NCBI GenBank assembly: GCA_002839185.1
Contig: PGXO01000005.1
Span: 1-64,000, forward strand
Direction of reading: 5' to 3'
Origin: Synergistetes bacterium HGW-Synergistetes-1
Lineage (GTDB): Bacteria > Synergistota > Synergistia > Synergistales > Synergistaceae
Length of the DNA: 64,000 bases
The translations under genes were made by a program, and so were the position numbers. The notes under the pieces were generated by a model. It was not told the origin of the DNA and searched no databases. It was given only the letters and a program-made list of their open reading frames with translations. This document shows, piece by piece, positions 44,797-55,072 of this stretch; position 1 is the stretch's first letter; every line of letters begins with the position of its first letter.

Positions 44797-46145
44797 TTTC
44801 CTTCTTCCCCGATTTCAGAATGGTCATGCGAATGGCTATGGGAATGGTGAAGCCCGTGATAATGACCATCCGTCTCCTTTGCATGCGGATCCTTCAAGTC
44901 TTCTTTGGTCATATTCAGTTTTGTCTCAAAGTCTCCCTGTATAAGTTTCGAGGATTTTACAGCCGTTTCCCTTTCACGCGCGATCAGAGAACGGACCTCT
45001 GATAATGGTATGGACCGTTCTGAAGCTATTTTTTTAATGTCCTCAAATTCGGGCATTTCCTTTATAATTTTGCCTCCCATGACCGCCATTTTTATCCTGA
45101 CCGGACCAAGGGATGTTTCCAGTATTTCAGTGCTTCTTTCAAGCATAGATCTCTCAACATATATCTTTCTGACTCCAAGTGAAGAGCTCTCTCTGAGAAG
45201 GGTCTCCTGCAGCAGTTCTGAATAGCTTTCATGGCACAGCACGCAGACCTTTACCGCCGGTCTGTTCTTCTTCATCTGAATATTCTCGAACCAAACATCA
45301 AGTGCCCCTGCATCAAAAAGTTTTTCCATCAAAAATGCAAGGTCCTGTGGAAGCATGTCATCTATGTTTGCAGACAGTTCAACGCCCCTGTCAAATAGTA
45401 ACGCATCGTTCTTTTCAAGCATAGTTGCTCTCAGGATATTTGGAAGAATTCCGTCTCTGCTGCCCAGGCCGATCCCTGTATCCGCTATTTTTCCGTGTGG
45501 CATTCCGGCAGATATTCTGCCCCCAAGAGACTTGACCAGGACAGCTCCTGTAGGGGTTACCCTCTCCATCGGATCTCCCTCTGAATATACTGATATACCC
45601 TTGAGCAGTTCCACAGTTGCAGGCGCAGGGACAGGCAGTACCCCGTGGGCACAACTGACTGTTCCTGAACCCACGTTGAGCGGTGAAAAAACAACTTCGG
45701 GCCATCCAAGATATTCAAGCATGATCATCGCACCGGTTATGTCGATGATGGAGTCGACCGCCCCAACCTCGTGAAAATGGACATGGTCGGCCGGTTCGCC
45801 GTGCACCTTACCCTCCGCTTCGGCCAGAAGAGTGAATGCCCTGACGGTCATCTTTTTGACTTCATCTGAAAGAGTGCTTCCTTGTATCATTTCTTCTATA
45901 TATGAGAGATGCCTGTGTACATGTCCTTCTTTTGAATCAACATCGAAACGCAGACCGGAAATGCCTCCTCTTTTATCTTTAAAGAGATCCAGGCTGTATC
46001 CTGAAAGCGGCATTTTATTAAGTTCTTTTTTTAGATGTTCGAAACTGTCGGTCATGTCAAAAAGTGCGGCTAAAAACATATCTCCCGCTATCCCCGCAGA
46101 ACAGTCGACATATAATATTTTTGATCCTTCGGCTAAGTTGCCCAA
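44793..46145 (-). CDS. larC: LarC-like nickel-pincer cofactor synthesis protein
   Basis: A 450-residue LarC/DUF111 protein as one uninterrupted frame. The N-terminal half has YVDCSAGIAGDMFLAALFD, HFHEVGAVDSIIDITGA and RVTPTGAVLVKSL. The C-terminal half has ANIDDMLPQDLAFLMEKLF. LarC inserts nickel into the pincer cofactor of lactate racemase-type enzymes, using CTP. The tail is His-rich (about ten His in the last 30 residues), consistent with metal binding. No larA, larB or larE is in the window. Start is TTG at 46145 after AAGGGGAG. Confidence 0.88.
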   Translation of the reverse strand: MGNLAEGSKILYVDCSAGIAGDMFLAALFDMTDSFEHLKKELNKMPLSGYSLDLFKDKRGGISGLRFDVDSKEGHVHRHLSYIEEMIQGSTLSDEVKKMTVRAFTLLAEAEGKVHGEPADHVHFHEVGAVDSIIDITGAMIMLEYLGWPEVVFSPLNVGSGTVSCAHGVLPVPAPATVELLKGISVYSEGDPMERVTPTGAVLVKSLGGRISAGMPHGKIADTGIGLGSRDGILPNILRATMLEKNDALLFDRGVELSANIDDMLPQDLAFLMEKLFDAGALDVWFENIQMKKNRPAVKVCVLCHESYSELLQETLLRESSSLGVRKIYVERSMLERSTEILETSLGPVRIKMAVMGGKIIKEMPEFEDIKKIASERSIPLSEVRSLIARERETAVKSSKLIQGDFETKLNMTKEDLKDPHAKETDGHYHGLHHSHSHSHDHSEIGEEGK

Positions 46146-46277
46146 TTTACACTCCCCTTTGAAAACTGCTGTTTATGCCTATTTTATATTATTTTAGGTA
46201 ATAATACCTTAATTAATAAATGAACAGAGGTAAAATTATCATAGATAAATTTAACAATTTAAGGAGGCATTTTAAAA

Positions 46278-48047
46278 ATGCAGAGATTATTAAAAACGTT
46301 CATGGCCGCACTTTTTTTAATTGTTTTTTCAGGGGCAGCTTTCGCTGCATCATTTGGGCTTGACGTAGATTCAATATACTTCAATGCTGATGAAAAGGTA
46401 GACATCGTCGGCGCCGGCACTTCAAGGGTCGCTGACGGCAAGATCGATGCTTCTTTCACCCTTGCGGTAAGCGGAGCCCAAGCTATAACAGAGATCTCGC
46501 TTAGAAATGATACTACAGGCAAGATGTGGAGCACATCTCCGTCAAACTCTGTAGGGCTTCTTACTGTAAAAAACAGCGGAGGCAATATCCTGAACACTTC
46601 AGGCAGGCTTCCGGTGACGCCCGTACTTATGGGGGCTGACTTTAAGCTCTACATTAACGATGCTGAGGGTTCAATACCTAATGATTCAGATTTCACAGTG
46701 ATCGTCAGGCTTATCGACAACCAGGAGGTCACCGGCAAGACAAGCGTCAAAGGGTTGAGCAAAGTCACTCCGGCGGCTACTGTTGGAAATTCATCGGAGG
46801 GTATATACGCATTTGAGATAAATGGGATCAGCCAACACGACTACGCCGGAACAAATGAAAAAGTCGGAGCTGACGGCAGAAACGATCAGCAGTTTACCCT
46901 TGCCCTTAATTTCAGAGACGGAGCAGTCAGGGCAGTAAAAATATCAGCCCGGACCTACTCCCAAAATGCTCAGTGGGATACGGTAGCTGGAAACAACATC
47001 CCGATAGTAACAGTTATCGACAGCGGTAACAACATAATGAACAGGACAGACGGTACCGTCGCCTTTGCTGTGAGGGGCGCACAAAAATATACTCTCCTTA
47101 CTCAGGACAAAGACGGAATAATGGGTGACCAGTCAGTTAAAGCAAGAATAACTATCAGCCTCGCTGACGGACGCATATTCGAAAGAGATGCCGTAATGGG
47201 CAGCAATACAACAGCGTTCAAAGAGACGCTATCCGTTGAGTACAAGGGCAGCGAAAATTATGACTTCACCGGACAGAATGAAAAAATGGAGTCCAATCTC
47301 AACCCTGACAGATTGATCCGCGCTGTAATAAACGCATCAGGCACCATTACAGGAGTCAGGGTCAGATCCGCAACTAGCGGAAAGGTCTGGGATACTATCG
47401 CAGGCAACAGCAACCCATTAGTCGTATTGGTGTCCGGTCCCAAGCTGAACCATTCTGACGGGACGATCTCCATTCCAGTAAACGGGGAAAAAGCATTGAA
47501 TCTGTGGTTTGACGAGGAAGACAGCAGGAATGTCGGACCCTATCAGGTCACATTTGTAATGTCCAACGGTCAGGTGCTTGAGGCATCTACAGGAAACACA
47601 CCTGCGGCCCCCGCTGCGACAGTGACAAAGGCGGACCGCTCTGCAGTTTTCACTTCTGCCAGGCCTGTATTGGTCAATATCGACCATGTCGGCAAGAATA
47701 AAAAGAGAGCTGCAAACGGCTACAAGGATACGGCCCTTAACATAAAGATAACAGGGAAGGGTAATATCAAATCGCTGATCCTTTCAAGGGATAATTCAGG
47801 AAAGAGCTGGGACGGAAAGGGCTGGGATACGCTTCCTGAAAATAATGGCAGATGGCTTCTCGGTGTAAGGGAAGGCAACAGGATTCTTAACCATAATAAC
47901 GGAGCCGTGCGCATCCCTGTAAACGGTACAAAGACATACCAGCTGCTGATGCAGGACAATGGTGACCTTCGAAAGAACCGCGGGCATCTGAAGCTTTCTG
48001 TTACGTGGGCTGACGGACAGGTCACAGAATCATATTTGAAATGGTAA
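46278..48047 (+). CDS. Exported four-repeat protein of unknown function
   Basis: 589 residues, not recognised as any known domain. A signal peptide (cleaved after AAFA) is followed by four diverged repeats of about 130 residues. Each runs [DY]..G.NEK, a strand pair, GK.WDT (WST in repeat 1, WDG in repeat 4), N.[IL]..V....I.N...G, then V.G...L...D.D and DGQ..E. Repeats start near residues 32, 182, 322 and 470. It should be secreted or periplasmic, beta-rich. AAGGAGG lies ten bases before the ATG. It is monocistronic with a strong terminator. Confidence 0.82.
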   Translation: MQRLLKTFMAALFLIVFSGAAFAASFGLDVDSIYFNADEKVDIVGAGTSRVADGKIDASFTLAVSGAQAITEISLRNDTTGKMWSTSPSNSVGLLTVKNSGGNILNTSGRLPVTPVLMGADFKLYINDAEGSIPNDSDFTVIVRLIDNQEVTGKTSVKGLSKVTPAATVGNSSEGIYAFEINGISQHDYAGTNEKVGADGRNDQQFTLALNFRDGAVRAVKISARTYSQNAQWDTVAGNNIPIVTVIDSGNNIMNRTDGTVAFAVRGAQKYTLLTQDKDGIMGDQSVKARITISLADGRIFERDAVMGSNTTAFKETLSVEYKGSENYDFTGQNEKMESNLNPDRLIRAVINASGTITGVRVRSATSGKVWDTIAGNSNPLVVLVSGPKLNHSDGTISIPVNGEKALNLWFDEEDSRNVGPYQVTFVMSNGQVLEASTGNTPAAPAATVTKADRSAVFTSARPVLVNIDHVGKNKKRAANGYKDTALNIKITGKGNIKSLILSRDNSGKSWDGKGWDTLPENNGRWLLGVREGNRILNHNNGAVRIPVNGTKTYQLLMQDNGDLRKNRGHLKLSVTWADGQVTESYLKW

Positions 48048-48076
48048 CTATCCGGAGTTAAATAATCTAAATAAAG

Positions 48077-48128
48077 AAATGGCCGGTCTTATGGAGATTT
48101 CATACTCTGAAGACCGGCCATTTTTTTA
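48077..48128 (+). terminator. Terminator of the repeat-protein gene
   Basis: AAATGGCCGGTCTT pairs with AAGACCGGCCATTT around a loop of 19 bases and ends in seven T. Confidence 0.93.
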
Positions 48129-48178
48129 TCTGTTGTTTCTGCTCAGCTTATTGCAGTACTTTTATTATTTTCTTTGAG

Positions 48179-48760
48179 CTACTGTTCAAGACCTGCCTTG
48201 AAAGCTTTTATGTTGAGATCCAGAAGTTTCGCTGGTACAAGTTCATTTAAGACTGATTCCCAATCTATGTCCTCTAATCCCATTGCTTTTACTAGTGCTC
48301 CCAGAAGGACTACGTTCTGTGCCTTGATGTTTCCGAGACCTTCTGCAATTTCGCCGGCGTTGAATATCTTAAGGTCAGGAACTTCTTTCTCAAGCTTTTC
48401 AACTACTTCATCGGGGTATTTCGCTGCACCTGTAAGGACAGGCAGGGAGTATATCTCGAAATTATTGACGACGAGTCTCCCTCCCTTTTTGAGGTACTTA
48501 AGCCAGCGTACAGCTTCGACTTTTTCAAATGCCACCAGTACGTCAGCCTCTCCTTCAGGAACGACGGGAGATGCCACTTTTGTGCCAAACCTGACGTGTG
48601 TGGTAACGCTTCCCCCTCGCTGAGACATTCCGTGGATCTCAGACATCTTTACATCGTAGCCTTTGCGGACAAGCCCCTCTGAAAGTATTTTCGAGGCAAG
48701 TATGGTCCCCTGTCCGCCTACTCCAACAAGAAGGATGCTTTTGGTATCGTTTTTCTTCAT
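48179..48760 (-). CDS. iorB: Indolepyruvate ferredoxin oxidoreductase, beta subunit
   Basis: A 193-residue subunit of the 2-oxoacid:ferredoxin oxidoreductase gamma type, with VGVGGQGTILASKIL, EIHGMSQRGGSVTTHVRFG and AFEKVEAVRWL. With IorA it turns aryl pyruvates from aromatic amino acids into aryl-acetyl-CoA, giving reduced ferredoxin. The ATG at 48760 follows GGAGGT by eight bases; the frame to 48850 lies inside iorA. It is four bases after iorA. Confidence 0.95.
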   Translation of the reverse strand: MKKNDTKSILLVGVGGQGTILASKILSEGLVRKGYDVKMSEIHGMSQRGGSVTTHVRFGTKVASPVVPEGEADVLVAFEKVEAVRWLKYLKKGGRLVVNNFEIYSLPVLTGAAKYPDEVVEKLEKEVPDLKIFNAGEIAEGLGNIKAQNVVLLGALVKAMGLEDIDWESVLNELVPAKLLDLNIKAFKAGLEQ

Positions 48761-48764
48761 GGTC

Positions 48765-50525
48765 CTATACCTCCCTCGATATGGCATTCTTAGGGCATAT
48801 CTGCAGGCATATACCGCAGCCGTTGCATGATGCTCGATCAATGAAAACAACGCCGTCCCTGAAGTTGAGCGCAGGGCATCCGGCCTTCATGCACATTTTG
48901 CACTTTATGCACTTATCCTGGTCTATCACGCACTTCATGTTCGCCCTCGCTTTGATGACGTCCTTGATCAGAGCGCAGGGGGATGTAGTTATTATCACAA
49001 AAGGTTCACGCGACTCGTAGCCTGACCTGATCGCGTCTCTGGTGGCCGTAAGGTCATAGGGGTCAATAAGGCGTACGTTTTCTTGCTTCACGCCGCATGC
49101 CACGCATACTGCCTTCAGGTCGACCTGGTGAGTCGGCTCGCCCATCAATGTACGTCCCGTTCCGGGGTTCTCCTGATGTCCTGTCATTGCCGTTATCCTG
49201 TTGTCAAGTATGTTTATGACTATAGGGGCTTTGTTGACTACAGCATCGATCAGGCCTGTTATGCCCGAATGGAAGAAAGTTGAGTCTCCAATGACTGCAA
49301 AGACCTTTTCTTTTCTGCCGGCTTTTTCCACCGCCTTGCTGAACCCTACCCCGCCGGAAACACTGGCTCCCATGCAAATTACAGAGTCAGTTACGCTCAG
49401 GGGGGGCACTATGCCAAGCGTGTAGCAGCCTATATCACCAGTTACGACGATATCTTTATATTTTCCAACTTCATAGAAAAATCCTCTGTGTGTACATCCT
49501 GCGCAAAGTACCGGAGGACGTGGGGGAACTTCTGCGTCAATGGCATATCCTCGCTGCTCTTCGTTCTCAGGGAAGAAAGCTCTTCTTATTATTTCCGGAG
49601 TCAGTTCGTCCACCCAGGGGAGTTTTTCTCTGCCGGTGCACTGTATTCCCATGATCTTAACGAAGTCTTCAATGTATGGCTCGTTTTCCTCTATTACATA
49701 AAGTGTCTCGACCATCCCGGCAAATTTTCTTATCAGCCTTTCCGGGAGTGGCCACGTGAAGCCCAGTTTAAGATAAGATACTTCATCCCCGAAGACTTCC
49801 TTTGCATGGTTGTATGATATTCCGCTTGTTATTATGCCGATTTTCTTTGGGCCATCCTCAATGCGGTTCAGGGAGGTATTCTCGCTGAATTCCTTCATTG
49901 CAGCGATCCTGTCTTCCATTATATATTTGCGTTTCTTGGCGGATGCGGGAGCCATTACATATTTGGAGATATTCTTTGCGTATGGCCTGACAGGGACTTC
50001 TTTTCTGGATGATGTTTCGACGAGTGTTTTGCTGTGGCAGATCCTTGTCGTGACCCTGAAAAGAACAGGGGTATCGAATTTTTCCGAAATATCGAAGGCC
50101 TCTTTGACAAAGTCAAGGCACTCCTGACTGTCAGATGGTTCAAGCATTGCGAGTTTGGCATGTGAGGCGTAGTATCTGTTGTCCTGTTCGTTCTGTGAGC
50201 TGAACAGTCCGGGGTCGTCAGCCGTCACAACTACAAGACCCCCGTTGACTCCTGTGTAGGCAAGAGTAAAGAGAGGATCAGCCGCAACGTTGAGCCCGAC
50301 ATGCTTCATTGCAGCGAGAGCTCTTCCGCCGGCCATGGAAGCTCCAGCAGCGACCTCAAGCGCGACTTTTTCATTTGTTGACCATTCTGAATATACATCT
50401 TTGTAAGTTGACAAGTTCTCGAGGATCTCTGTGGAAGGTGTTCCCGGATATGCAGCTGCTACGTGCAGTCCTGCTTCCCAGGCACCCTGGGCTATTGCTT
50501 CGTTGCCTGTCATTATTTTCTTCAT
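48765..50525 (-). CDS. iorA: Indolepyruvate ferredoxin oxidoreductase, alpha subunit
   Basis: 586 residues with fused domains. In order: the pyrimidine-binding part (YPGTPSTEILENL near residue 26); the thiamine-diphosphate part with GDIGCYTLGIVPPLSVTDSV and GDSTFFHSGI; and a C-terminal 2x[4Fe-4S] ferredoxin domain (CIKCKMCMKAGCP and CNGCGICLQICP). It starts at ATG 50525 after AAGGGGG. IorAB indicates reductive fermentation of aromatic amino acids, in keeping with the AOR genes. Confidence 0.96.
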   Translation of the reverse strand: MKKIMTGNEAIAQGAWEAGLHVAAAYPGTPSTEILENLSTYKDVYSEWSTNEKVALEVAAGASMAGGRALAAMKHVGLNVAADPLFTLAYTGVNGGLVVVTADDPGLFSSQNEQDNRYYASHAKLAMLEPSDSQECLDFVKEAFDISEKFDTPVLFRVTTRICHSKTLVETSSRKEVPVRPYAKNISKYVMAPASAKKRKYIMEDRIAAMKEFSENTSLNRIEDGPKKIGIITSGISYNHAKEVFGDEVSYLKLGFTWPLPERLIRKFAGMVETLYVIEENEPYIEDFVKIMGIQCTGREKLPWVDELTPEIIRRAFFPENEEQRGYAIDAEVPPRPPVLCAGCTHRGFFYEVGKYKDIVVTGDIGCYTLGIVPPLSVTDSVICMGASVSGGVGFSKAVEKAGRKEKVFAVIGDSTFFHSGITGLIDAVVNKAPIVINILDNRITAMTGHQENPGTGRTLMGEPTHQVDLKAVCVACGVKQENVRLIDPYDLTATRDAIRSGYESREPFVIITTSPCALIKDVIKARANMKCVIDQDKCIKCKMCMKAGCPALNFRDGVVFIDRASCNGCGICLQICPKNAISREV

Positions 50526-50542
50526 CAGTTTGCCCCCTTTTT

Positions 50543-50583
50543 AAAAAATCCCGGCCCCGGCTCACTTTAGCCGAAGTCGGGAT
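50543..50583 (-). terminator. Terminator of pssA
   Basis: On the minus strand ATCCCG/CGGGAT and TCGGCT/AGCCGG stems stack and are followed by a T-run. It separates the gyrA-psd-pssA unit from iorAB. Confidence 0.85.
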
Positions 50584-50621
50584 CATAAACACTTATAAAA
50601 AACTGAAATAACCAGGTCAGT

Positions 50622-51353
50622 TTATTCTCCCTTTTCCGCAGATCTTTCCTCGAGCATCCACTCAGCCACATTTACCTTTGCAAGTCCTGTAAAAATATAC
50701 ATAAGCGAGATGGCCAGGAATGCCTTTTCCCTCAGAACCGCAAAAGAGAGGAGGAGAAATCCGATAACCCCGTAGAGCTTGACTCTGTTTACATTGTCCT
50801 TTTTCATCTTTTTCGCGTTGCAGTAAGGCACAGAGCTTACCATCAGGCCGCCTATAAAGAACATCATCACTATCGCTGCAAGAGGTGTAAGCGGTACTTT
50901 GGCTATCACAAAAGCTGCGAGAGTCAGTCCTCCGGCAGGGATCGGCAGACCCTGGAAGGGTCCTGCAGGAACGTGCGTGACATTGAAACGGGCAAGCCTG
51001 AGGACTCCGCAGAGGGCAAAGAATGAAGATGCCACAGCACCCCATACTCCGCCTTCCATTCCTATATAAGCGGCATAGATCAGAAATGCAGGAGCGACGC
51101 CGAAGCTAATAGCGTCAGCGAGACTGTCCAGCTCTTCCCCGAAAACACTGCTTCCTCCGAGGCTTCTGGCTACCCTTCCATCCATTACGTCGAAAAATAC
51201 AGCAAAGCATATAAGCACAGCAGCCGGCACAAAGTGCTGGTGATATGTCATTATCAGTGAAGCTACTCCGCAGAATACGCTTCCGCTGGTTATCATGTTG
51301 GGTATTATTTTACTTATTGGTATGTTTCTGATCCTTCTGTCACGTTTTCTCAT
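50622..51353 (-). CDS. pssA: CDP-diacylglycerol-serine O-phosphatidyltransferase
   Basis: A 243-residue membrane enzyme making phosphatidylserine from CDP-diacylglycerol and serine. The CDP-alcohol phosphotransferase motif DG-x2-AR-x8-G-x3-D-x3-D is complete in FFDVMDGRVARSLGGSSV and the following residues, with several helices around it. Its start overlaps psd by four bases (ATGA), coupling the two steps to phosphatidylethanolamine. Confidence 0.95.
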   Translation of the reverse strand: MRKRDRRIRNIPISKIIPNMITSGSVFCGVASLIMTYHQHFVPAAVLICFAVFFDVMDGRVARSLGGSSVFGEELDSLADAISFGVAPAFLIYAAYIGMEGGVWGAVASSFFALCGVLRLARFNVTHVPAGPFQGLPIPAGGLTLAAFVIAKVPLTPLAAIVMMFFIGGLMVSSVPYCNAKKMKKDNVNRVKLYGVIGFLLLSFAVLREKAFLAISLMYIFTGLAKVNVAEWMLEERSAEKGE

Positions 51354-51967
51354 TTTTTTACCACTCCGATCACAGTTTCCCCCGCAACCACCCTGTTGCC
51401 GATATTTACAGCCGGTACGACAGATGGAGGCAGATAGACATCGACCTTTGAACCAAGCTTTATCATACCATAACGCTGGCCTCTGTCCAGAGTGTCACCT
51501 TTGCTGACCCTGCAGACTATCCTCCTTGCAAGTATACCAGCGATCTGCACAAGAAGGAAACGGCCGTTTTCTGACTTGGCCCCTACGTAGAAACGCTCGT
51601 TTATCTCGGAGGCCTTAGGTGCTATCGCGAACCATTTCTTGCCGGGGACATATTTGACATATTCGACCCTTCCTGATGTCGGGAAACGGTTCACATGAAC
51701 ATCAAACCCATTCATGAATATGCCTATTTTTGTTGCCCTGCCGGTATATTCGTGGTCAACTTCCTCTATTTCGACCACCTTGCCGTCAGCCGGACTGACC
51801 CATCCTGCAGGCGCATCCGGGACTCTCTCAGGATCACGGTAAAACCAAATCGCCAGCATCATGGGAAATGCAAGTATCACGGATATCCAGGGAGAGACAA
51901 ATCCTCCCCCTATAACCATGAATGCCAGTCCGCCTATCGTAGGCAGTCCGTCACGCGCGAGCTTCAA
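51350..51967 (-). CDS. psd: Phosphatidylserine decarboxylase, short (archaeal-like) form
   Basis: A 205-residue decarboxylase proenzyme making phosphatidylethanolamine. The self-cleavage site is [11 protein letters not shown] near residue 178, whose serine becomes the pyruvoyl group. [13 protein letters not shown] and [13 protein letters not shown] are family segments. The TTG start follows GAAGGAG by seven bases and overlaps the gyrA stop by four. The short form is typical outside proteobacteria. Confidence 0.94.
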   Translation of the reverse strand: MKLARDGLPTIGGLAFMVIGGGFVSPWISVILAFPMMLAIWFYRDPERVPDAPAGWVSPADGKVVEIEEVDHEYTGRATKIGIFMNGFDVHVNRFPTSGRVEYVKYVPGKKWFAIAPKASEINERFYVGAKSENGRFLLVQIAGILARRIVCRVSKGDTLDRGQRYGMIKLGSKVDVYLPPSVVPAVNIGNRVVAGETVIGVVKK

Positions 51968-54423
51968 TCAAGTTCTCCTTCGCCCTCGGTCCTTACAATG
52001 CTTACGTCTGCCACAAAATCTCCGTCATCCAGCCTTACCACTTTGTATCCTGTTGCGGTACGGCTCAGGCTTGATACTTCGTTGGTGTTTATGCGGACCA
52101 TCCTGCCCTTACTGCTTATAACAACTATTTCCTGATCATCAGCGACGCCCCATGCTCCGACAAGTTTTCCTGTTTTATTTGAGAGCTTCATCGCCCTTAC
52201 TCCGTAACCGGCACGATGGTGCTGGGTAAACTCTGAGTATTTTGTCCTCTTGCCTATTCCCTGCTCGCTTATGAAAAATACCTGACTGCCTTCTGTGACG
52301 ACATCGCAGCCAACTACAGAGTCTCCGTCATCGAGCCTAATTCCGCGAACGCCCTGTGCCTGTCTCCCAAGCGGACGGAACTCCTCTTCCAGGACTCTCA
52401 GAGTCTGTCCCATCGATGTTGTAAGAAGCAGTTCATCTTTTCCGCTGGTTACACGTACCCTTGCTATATTGTCATCCGGAACGAGAGTCAGAACCCTGCG
52501 GCCGGCTCTCGTGAGACCTTCAAGCTCTTCAACAGGCAGGCGCTTTGCAGTTCCTTTGCAAGTGACAAAGAAGACATACTTTGCCCCGTCAAGGCTGCTG
52601 TCTTTTATCGCTACCACACGTTCTTCCTTTTCCAGTGTCACTATTGTCCCTACAAGCTTGCCTTTGCCTGTTTTGGGTTCCGGCAGAGAAAAGCCCCTTA
52701 CCCCGAATACTCTTCCCAAACTTGTGAAAAGATATAGCGTCCTGTGGGTATTTGTGATGGTAAGAAGTGCTATTTCATCTTCGGCCTTTGTAGTAACGCC
52801 CTTGACCCCTTTGCCACCTCTTGACTGTACCCTGTAATCCTGCAGCGGCATGCGTCTGATATAACCATCCCTGCTTAGCGCAACGACGATCTCCTCTTCG
52901 GGTATCAGATCTTCATCGGATACCTCTTCAACGGAGTTTTCTATATCTGTTCGCCTCTTATCGGAATACTGCCTGCGGATCTCCATCAGTTCATCTTTTA
53001 CTACTGAATCAAGGATCACCTGGCTTCCAAGGATGCTTTTGTAACGCTCGATATCCATGATAAGCTGGGTCATCTCACTGTCAAGCTTTTCTCTCTCAAG
53101 GCCTGTAAGTCTCTGCAGACGCATATCGAGTATTGCCTGAGCCTGGATCTCAGTGAAATCAAGTGCTTCAATGAGGCTGTTTCTGGCAGTAGCTGCGTTG
53201 TCTGATCCCCTTATAATCCTTATGACTTCATCAATTGCATCCAGAGCCCTGAGCAGGCCCTCAATTATGTGAGCTCGGTCTTCGGCCTTCCGAAGCCTGT
53301 ATTCTGTCCTTCTTCGGACAACCGTTCTGCGGTGGTCAAGAAACACCCAGACCATCTCTTTGAGCGGCAGTTCTCGAGTCTCTCCGTCAACGATCGCGAG
53401 GTTGATCACCCCAAACGTACTCTGGAGCTGTGTCCTTATGTAGAGCTGACGCAGGACCAGATTAGGGTCCGCATCACGCTGAAGCTCTATGACTATCCTC
53501 ATTCCATCTCTGTCAGACTCGTCCCTGAGGTCGGAAATACCGTCTATCATTCCATTTTGTACACACTTAGCTATCGTTTCTATAAAGTTGGTTTTATTTA
53601 CCATGTAAGGTATCTCAGAGATTATTATGCTCTGTTTGCCCTTACGGCTGTCTTCAAAATCGACCCGCCCTCTTACTGTAAGCTTGCCTCTTCCTGTGCG
53701 GTATGAATCTATTATCCCTTCGCGGCCAACTATTATTCCTCCGGTAGGGAAATCAGGCCCGGGCATAAGGGTCATCAGTTCGCCAAGCTCTGCATCGGGA
53801 TTTTCCAGCAGTGCACAGCAGACATCAATAGCTTCGCCCAGGTTATGGGGAGGCATGTTGGTCGCCATGCCTACAGCTATACCTGTGCTTCCGTTTACAA
53901 GGAGGTTTGGGATCCTGGAGGGAAGTACAAGAGGCTCAACCAGGGATTCGTCAAAATTTGGGCCCCATTCAACCGTTTCTTCGTTGATATCAGCAAGCAT
54001 CTCTTCTCCGAGAGAGTGGAGCCTGGCTTCTGTGTAACGCATTGCTGCCGGCGGATCTCCGTCGATCGAACCAAAGTTTCCCTGCCCATCGACCAGGGGA
54101 TATCTCAGACTGAAGTCCTGTGAGAGCCTCGCCATTGTGTCGTAAATTGCCGAGTCGCCGTGCGGGTGGAATTTACCCATCGTCTCACCGACGATACGGG
54201 CTGATTTTTTGAAAGCCTGGTTATGTCTGAGGCCAAGCTCAAGCATAGCAAAGAGAACTCTTCTCTGGACCGGTTTCAGGCCATCCTTTGCATCCGGCAG
54301 TGCCCTGCCGACAATGACGCTCATAGCATAATTGAGATAACTCTGCTTTATTTCCTCTTCCAGCGGAAGAGTAATTACTTTATTGACTTCGAATATACTT
54401 GCCTGTTTATTTTTATGATCCAC
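51964..54423 (-). CDS. gyrA: DNA gyrase subunit A
   Basis: 819 residues of the type II topoisomerase breakage-reunion subunit. The quinolone region is wild type ([16 protein letters not shown]). Catalytic Tyr lies in AMRYTEARL, and the beta-pinwheel domain carries the GyrA box QSRGGKG, which marks gyrase rather than topoisomerase IV. I chose GTG at 54423 after GGGGG; an ATG at 54450 lies in a hairpin and has no site. gyrB is not in the window. Confidence 0.95.
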   Translation of the reverse strand: MDHKNKQASIFEVNKVITLPLEEEIKQSYLNYAMSVIVGRALPDAKDGLKPVQRRVLFAMLELGLRHNQAFKKSARIVGETMGKFHPHGDSAIYDTMARLSQDFSLRYPLVDGQGNFGSIDGDPPAAMRYTEARLHSLGEEMLADINEETVEWGPNFDESLVEPLVLPSRIPNLLVNGSTGIAVGMATNMPPHNLGEAIDVCCALLENPDAELGELMTLMPGPDFPTGGIIVGREGIIDSYRTGRGKLTVRGRVDFEDSRKGKQSIIISEIPYMVNKTNFIETIAKCVQNGMIDGISDLRDESDRDGMRIVIELQRDADPNLVLRQLYIRTQLQSTFGVINLAIVDGETRELPLKEMVWVFLDHRRTVVRRRTEYRLRKAEDRAHIIEGLLRALDAIDEVIRIIRGSDNAATARNSLIEALDFTEIQAQAILDMRLQRLTGLEREKLDSEMTQLIMDIERYKSILGSQVILDSVVKDELMEIRRQYSDKRRTDIENSVEEVSDEDLIPEEEIVVALSRDGYIRRMPLQDYRVQSRGGKGVKGVTTKAEDEIALLTITNTHRTLYLFTSLGRVFGVRGFSLPEPKTGKGKLVGTIVTLEKEERVVAIKDSSLDGAKYVFFVTCKGTAKRLPVEELEGLTRAGRRVLTLVPDDNIARVRVTSGKDELLLTTSMGQTLRVLEEEFRPLGRQAQGVRGIRLDDGDSVVGCDVVTEGSQVFFISEQGIGKRTKYSEFTQHHRAGYGVRAMKLSNKTGKLVGAWGVADDQEIVVISSKGRMVRINTNEVSSLSRTATGYKVVRLDDGDFVADVSIVRTEGEGELD

Positions 54424-54458
54424 TTTTACGCCCCCGAACTGCTTTACCATATGACAAA

Positions 54459-54478
54459 CGGCGGTGCTTCCGCCGCTT
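54459..54478 (-). terminator. Hairpin between the nitroreductase gene and gyrA
   Basis: CGGCGG pairs with CCGCCG around a five-base loop, then TTTGTC on the minus strand. It may end the lrp-nitroreductase transcript weakly or attenuate entry into gyrA. Confidence 0.5.
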
Positions 54479-54521
54479 TATCTGCAAGACTTGTCTATTT
54501 TACCACCAGAGGGTTCCACTT

Positions 54522-55055
54522 TCACCACTTATTACGGTGCAGTGAGTGTGGGTCTATCCCTTTGTGGGGATCCTTTGTTTCAAGAGGCCAGCCTATGGCA
54601 GCAATGCTCATAAGCGCAATATCGGCCGGCACATTGAGAAGCGATTTGAGTCTTCCTTCAAGGTCGTTGTCCCCCCGTTTGGCCCCAAGCCACACTGACC
54701 CGAGTCCAAGCGCATTGGCTGAAAGAAGGACGTTCTGCATTGCTGCAGAGCAATCTTCTTCCCAGTACCTTATGACCTTGCCTTCACGTTCCGTCTCAGC
54801 GCAAACAACAATAGCAAGAACAGCTGTTTTAAGCATCTTTCCGTATGGGTGCAGCTCAGCCATCCTGTCAAGTATCTCTCTTTTATCTATGACCACAAAA
54901 TGCCATGGATGGTAGTTGTTTGCGCTTGGCGCCGCGCATGCACACTCCAAGATGACCTTCACATAAACATCATCGACATGCTTTGACGGATCGAACCTGC
55001 GGATGCTTCTTCTGGTCAGAATATTGTCGATAGCTTCCTGGTTTATCTGAGTCAT
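54522..55055 (-). CDS. Nitroreductase-family FMN oxidoreductase
   Basis: A 177-residue flavoprotein. It has the N-terminal RRSIRRFDPSKHV FMN-binding stretch, APSANNYHPWHFVVI, and GLGSVWLGAK near residue 130. The family reduces nitro compounds, quinones or flavins with NAD(P)H; the substrate is not known. The ATG at 55055 follows AGGAG. It lies 17 bases after the Lrp regulator in the same operon, so Lrp may control it. Confidence 0.88.
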   Translation of the reverse strand: MTQINQEAIDNILTRRSIRRFDPSKHVDDVYVKVILECACAAPSANNYHPWHFVVIDKREILDRMAELHPYGKMLKTAVLAIVVCAETEREGKVIRYWEEDCSAAMQNVLLSANALGLGSVWLGAKRGDNDLEGRLKSLLNVPADIALMSIAAIGWPLETKDPHKGIDPHSLHRNKW

Positions 55056-55072
55056 TAAGACTCCTGCTCCGA

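Noticed and set aside
44793-46145. Programmed frameshift in larC
   Set aside because: Some LarC genes are split and read by frameshift, but here both halves are in one continuous frame.
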